Shown piece after piece: positions 32,437-35,262 of a stretch of 35,262 bases of DNA. The position numbers were made by a program, and so were the translations under genes. How positions within the stretch are numbered: the stretch's first letter is position 1; every line of letters starts with the position of its first letter. Origin of the DNA: Mastigocoleus sp. MO_188.B34 (GTDB lineage: Bacteria > Cyanobacteriota > Cyanobacteriia > Cyanobacteriales > Nostocaceae); assembly GCF_030065675.1 (NCBI RefSeq), contig NZ_JASJDK010000049.1:1-35262 (forward strand). Reading direction: 5' to 3'. The notes below the pieces were generated by a model. The model was given only the letters and a program-made list of their open reading frames with translations, was not told the origin of the DNA and made no database searches.

Positions 32437-34185
32437 GTGAGTAAGAGTATACAAGTCATGAACACAGGAAATCTGATGTATGAATGGAAGGATATTCCCT
32501 GGTGCAAGCTAGAGAAACAAGTCTTCAAGCTCCAGAAACGAATTTATCAAGCCTCAATCCGTGGTGATGTCAAAACAGTAAGAAAACTCCAAAGGCTTCT
32601 ACTAAAATCCAGAGCAGCAAAGCTACTCGCAGTAAGAAGAATAAGTCAGGATAATCGTGGCAAGCGAACCGCAGGGATTGACGGGATTAAAAACCTTAAA
32701 CCCAAACAACGGTTGCAACTTGCGGCTAATCTTGAGTTACCTAAAAAAGCAATGCCCATACGTCGCGTCTGGATTCCAAAACCTGGAAAGGAAGAGAAGC
32801 GATGCAGCCCGGTCTTGGGGGTTTCCCCCATGAGCGACTGCATCAAGAAGCGACCATTAGGCATACCTACAATGCGGGACAGGGCATCACAAGCCCTAGC
32901 AAAGCTAGCACTAGAACCAGAATGGGAAGCTCAATTTGAACCCCATAGCTACGGTTTTAGACCTGGAAGGTCAACCCATGATGCGGTCAAATATTTATTT
33001 CTCAGCATGCGCAGACAAGAAAAATACGTACTGGATGCGGATATCAGTAAATGTTTTGACCGAATAAACCACAAAGCACTTCTAAATAAGCTAAATACCT
33101 TCCCACTAATGAGAAGGGCAATAAAAGCCTGGTTAAAGTCGGGAGTAATGGAAGGAAATAAAATCTTCCCAACCAACGAAGGAACACCGCAAGGTGGATG
33201 TATTTCGCCATTATTGGCAAATATAGCTCTGCATGGATTGGAAGATTACATCAAATCATCCTTCCCTAAAAGTAAAAAACTGGGAAATATAAAAGAAGCA
33301 AGCTGGCAACCTACAATTGTCAGATATGCTGATGACCTAGTAATACTGCACCGGGATTTAGAAGAACTAAAAAGAGCTAAGAACTTAGCTCAGAAATGGT
33401 TGAATAAAATGGGTTTAGAATTTAGCCCCACTAAAACCAAAATCTGTCATACATTCTACGAATATGAAGGAAATGAATCTGGATTTAACTTCCTTGGATT
33501 CACCTTCAAACAATACCCATTAGGTAAAAGAAATCGTAGAAAAGTAGCAGGAGGTGGTTACAGTAGGGATGCATTACATAAGACCATAATTACGCCCACG
33601 CAAGATTCCATCAAGAGACATAAAGACAAATTAAGCCAAATTATTGATGGATATAAAACTGCAACTCAAGAAAAACTAATAGGAATTCTTAACCCAACAA
33701 TTGTAGGTTGGGCGAACTATTATTCAGCAGTTAACTCCAAAGAAATATTTGGTGATATAGACCATTGGCTTTATATAAAACTCAGAAGATGGGCTAATCG
33801 TAGGCATCCTATGAAGCCAAAACATTGGATTGCGAATAAATACTGGAATGTTGATTCATTAGGCAAATGGGAATTCTCTGAAGATAATATTCCTCTCAAA
33901 GAACATAAAAAAACACCCATTAGAATGCACATCAATGTTAAAGAAAACCGCAGTCCATTTGACGGAGATTGGACTTACTGGAGCACCAGAAGAGGTAAGC
34001 ATCCGGGTCTGAGACCAATATTAGCAAAACTTCTTCGGACACAAAAAGGTAGATGCGCACACTGTAAGTTAAACTTCACTTTAGAAGATGTAATCGAGGT
34101 ACACCACGTAGACCTCAATCACAAAAACCAGAAGTATAACAATCTACAGGCACTACACGGACATTGCCACGACCGCAAACATTGA
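32437..34185 (+). CDS. ltrA: group II intron reverse transcriptase/maturase with HNH endonuclease
   Basis: About 582 aa from the GTG at 32,437, preferred because GGAG precedes it by 9 nt; a GTG at 32,422 is the other option. The protein shows the intron RT order: N-terminal QVFKLQKRIYQAS; RT core with GIDG, RPLGIPT, SYGFRPGRSTHDA, DADISKCFD, GTPQGGCISPLLANI and catalytic YADD (297-300); domain X (GWANYYSAVNS); and a C-terminal HNH/zinc endonuclease (C540-x2-C543, H556-H557, HGHCHDRKH). It should aid splicing and drive retrohoming. Odd: 17 residues (CSPVLGVSPMSDCIKKR) split the normally continuous KPGKxEKRPLGIPT block, coming from a palindromic insertion. Whether the enzyme still works is uncertain. 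Confidence 0.92.
   Translation: MSKSIQVMNTGNLMYEWKDIPWCKLEKQVFKLQKRIYQASIRGDVKTVRKLQRLLLKSRAAKLLAVRRISQDNRGKRTAGIDGIKNLKPKQRLQLAANLELPKKAMPIRRVWIPKPGKEEKRCSPVLGVSPMSDCIKKRPLGIPTMRDRASQALAKLALEPEWEAQFEPHSYGFRPGRSTHDAVKYLFLSMRRQEKYVLDADISKCFDRINHKALLNKLNTFPLMRRAIKAWLKSGVMEGNKIFPTNEGTPQGGCISPLLANIALHGLEDYIKSSFPKSKKLGNIKEASWQPTIVRYADDLVILHRDLEELKRAKNLAQKWLNKMGLEFSPTKTKICHTFYEYEGNESGFNFLGFTFKQYPLGKRNRRKVAGGGYSRDALHKTIITPTQDSIKRHKDKLSQIIDGYKTATQEKLIGILNPTIVGWANYYSAVNSKEIFGDIDHWLYIKLRRWANRRHPMKPKHWIANKYWNVDSLGKWEFSEDNIPLKEHKKTPIRMHINVKENRSPFDGDWTYWSTRRGKHPGLRPILAKLLRTQKGRCAHCKLNFTLEDVIEVHHVDLNHKNQKYNNLQALHGHCHDRKH
32795..32853. repeat. 51-nt palindromic small dispersed repeat inserted in frame in the RT gene
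   Basis: The direct repeat AGAAGCGA (32,795-32,802 and 32,846-32,853, exactly 51 nt apart) flanks a nested palindrome: GATGCAG/CTGCATC arms (32,801 and 32,838) around TGGGGG-ttt-CCCCCA (32,816-32,830). Removing 51 nt rejoins EEKR-PLGIPT, the uninterrupted RT block. It resembles the very small mobile repeats described in cyanobacterial genomes. Confidence 0.82.
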
Positions 34186-34212
34186 GGTACTGTTGCGAGC
34201 CACTATTACGAG

Positions 34213-34287
34213 GAGCGCAGTGAATTGAAAGATTCATGCTGCGTTCTGAAGCCGAGTCAGAAAGGTGACTTTCTGGCTTAGGTTAAC
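34213..34287 (+). ncRNA. group II intron domains V and VI
   Basis: Domain V is a 34-nt hairpin: GAGCGCAG pairs with CTGCGTTC (with G-U pairs), then a 2-nt bulge, TGAATT pairs with GATTCA, and the loop is GAAA. The AGC catalytic triad is at the 5' base. Domain VI follows as AGTCAGAAAG-gtga-CTTTCTGGCT with an unpaired A available as branch point near 34,280, and the intron ends in AAC. This is the expected ribozyme core and 3' end. Confidence 0.85.
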
Positions 34288-34838
34288 AATCGACTACAGC
34301 ATTGCACTTAGCTACTTATTTCCAACAAAAGGCTGATACCCTATTGATCGATGGTGACCTTAATCGCAGTGCGTTGGATTGGTCTAATCGGGGTAGTTTG
34401 CCATTTAAGGTTGCTGATGAGAAACATGGAGTTCAATTAGCAAGCCTTTACGAACATATAATTATTGACACGGGAGTAATACCTAATAATGATGAATTAA
34501 AAACTGTTGCTCAAGGGTGTGATTTACTAGTTGTACCAACAACTCCTGATGCTGTAGCTTTAGCTGCTACCTTACGAATGGTGGAAGCACTAAAGGAATT
34601 TCAGGTTAATTATCGAATTCTACTGACTTTGATTCCTCCGAGTCCAAATAAAGCTGGAGTGGAGGTGAGAAAGGCTTGTATTAATGCTGGTTTACCGATG
34701 TTTAAATCTGGAATTCGTCGACTTGCAGTGTTCCAAAGAGCAGCTTTGGAGGGGGTTCCAGTTAATGCAGTAAAAGACCCTTACGCCCAGATTGCTTGGC
34801 GATGTTACTTTGAAACAGGAAAGGAGATTTTAGCGTGA
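34288..34838 (+). CDS. parA: parA, 3' exon: small ParA Walker-type partition ATPase
   Basis: With the 5' exon (40 nt) this makes a 591-nt gene, 196 aa. Exon 2 begins with the last two bases of the P-loop lysine codon (K14) and continues STTALHLATYF. Further motifs are LLIDGDLNRSA (A'), HIIIDTG (Walker B) and DLLVVPTTPDA. There is no N-terminal DNA-binding extension, so it belongs to the small (type Ib) ParA group that works with an RHH partner. It drives plasmid segregation by nucleoid-associated ATPase cycling. Expression requires intron splicing; a TTG at 34,302 could in principle start a truncated protein, but this would lack the ATP-binding lysine. It overlaps the next gene by 4 nt. Confidence 0.9.
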
Positions 34839-35101
34839 GTCCAAAGAGAAAAAATAGCCGTTTTGACGATTTAATTGATGCTGCTCAGAACCGTATATCT
34901 AGAGATAGATCCCAGTCTAATGAGGTTCAAAGCAGTCCGAGGAGTAAAAGTACTGACCCCAACTATACTCGTACCACAGTTTATTTGCCGAAACAATTAC
35001 ACCGACAGCTTAAAACTGCTGCAGCTTCTGAAGCTAGACAAATGAGCGATATCATTATTGAACTAATTGAGGAATGGTTTGAGAAAAGGAATGGGAAGTA
35101 A
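34835..35101 (+). CDS. ribbon-helix-helix partition protein (ParB/ParG-like)
   Basis: 88 aa from the GTG at 34,835, which overlaps the parA stop (GTGA). The N-terminal half is basic and flexible (KRKNSRFDDLIDAAQNRISR). The C-terminal half is an RHH fold: YTRTTVYLPKQLHRQLKTAAASEARQMSDIIIELIEEWFEK (about 45-85), with TTVYLP as the DNA-contacting strand. Small ParA proteins of this type pair with an RHH protein that binds the centromere and represses the operon, while its flexible N-terminus stimulates the ATPase. Position and coupling to parA support that role. A simple antitoxin-like regulator is the alternative; no toxin gene is visible in the remaining 160 bp. Confidence 0.85.
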   Translation: MSPKRKNSRFDDLIDAAQNRISRDRSQSNEVQSSPRSKSTDPNYTRTTVYLPKQLHRQLKTAAASEARQMSDIIIELIEEWFEKRNGK

Positions 35102-35193
35102 TCAGGAGACAGGAGCGATTGCAGGTTCTCTGGGCGGAATTTCCGTTCCATAATGGGCTTTATATATGAATTCTATATTTTTCTGCACCTTAA

Positions 35194-35262
35194 TTAAGCA
35201 ACTGTGCCATAGTTACTACTAAAGTTTGGGGTAAGAATAGCCATTCCTGTTTGAACTGCTTT
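35194..35262 (-). CDS. possible C-terminal end of a minus-strand gene running off the window
   Basis: Reading in from the right edge on the minus strand, 22 codons are open and end with TAA (KAVQTGMAILTPNFSSNYGTVA). The composition looks protein-like, but no family is recognisable and an open run of this length can occur by chance. Confidence 0.2.
   Translation of the reverse strand, partial: KAVQTGMAILTPNFSSNYGTVA

Larger units (their letters stand above)
31774..34287 (+). mobile_element. group II intron with RT-maturase-endonuclease, inserted in parA
   Basis: 2514 nt. The 5' end GTGTGATTCG fits the GUGYG consensus and the 3' end is ...GGTTAAC. The boundaries are set independently by restoration of the parA reading frame and of its P-loop. 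A domain V hairpin (34,213-34,246) and domain VI stem precede the 3' end, and domain IV carries a reverse-transcriptase gene. This resembles the chloroplast-like class common in cyanobacteria. A CGCCA at 32,096-32,100, about 320 nt from the 5' end, could be EBS1, pairing with TGGCG at the end of the 5' exon. The last part is tentative. Confidence 0.9.

Overview
The window is about 35 kb of AT-rich DNA, most likely from a plasmid of a filamentous (Nostocales-type) cyanobacterium. The evidence is a CyRepA1/DUF3854-type replication gene (26.4-29.6 kb), a small ParA plus ribbon-helix-helix partition pair (31.7-35.1 kb), a chloroplast-like group II intron, GCGATCGC (HIP1-like) words, and the short dispersed repeats and IS remnants usual in these genomes. 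No rRNA, tRNA or core housekeeping gene was seen.

Left half (137-21,632, all on the minus strand, transcribed right to left): a nonribosomal peptide gene cluster. In order it encodes a methyltransferase; a 2886-aa NRPS (FAAL-T-C-A-T-C-A-T); a 1479-aa NRPS (C-A-T-reductase) overlapping it by 4 nt; a haem protein of the TDO/IDO/PrnB superfamily with an SfmD-like H...HxxxC signature; a CCoAOMT-type catechol O-methyltransferase; a UbiE-type methyltransferase; a plant-OMT-fold methyltransferase that has lost the usual catalytic His; an MbtH-like protein; a membrane-anchored PaO-type Rieske oxygenase; and a last methyltransferase-like protein. This is the gene set and module logic of the saframycin/safracin/ecteinascidin tetrahydroisoquinoline (THIQ) alkaloids: a fatty-acylated starter, two amino-acid modules, and a terminal C-A-T-RE module whose condensation domain carries HQIVADS instead of HHxxxDG, as expected of an iterative Pictet-Spengler domain. 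My reading of the specificity codes is Ser (DVWHISLIDK), Gly (DILQFGLIWK) and an unusual aromatic-type pocket (DPPALGIVEK). The expected product is an N-acyl-Ser-Gly-(modified Tyr)2 THIQ. Serine stands where saframycin and safracin use Ala and ecteinascidin uses Cys. I know of no cyanobacterial THIQ cluster of this kind, but I could not search.

Middle (21.6-26.4 kb): a degraded accessory stretch with an IS5-type transposase remnant, a lone inverted repeat of another element and a 5'-truncated short-chain dehydrogenase. These are followed by an exported alpha/beta hydrolase, a DUF5367 membrane protein divergent from a TetR regulator with palindromic operators between them, and an exported SnoaL-like protein.

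Right part (26.4-35.3 kb): the plasmid backbone. The replication gene is followed by a DM13-domain secreted protein, a MITE flanked by a perfect 10-bp target duplication, AT-rich repeats that may be the centromere, and parA interrupted inside its Walker A codons by a 2.5-kb group II intron. Joining the exons restores KGGVAKSTT exactly. The intron's reverse transcriptase carries an in-frame 51-nt palindromic insertion. The RHH partner gene overlaps parA by 4 nt.
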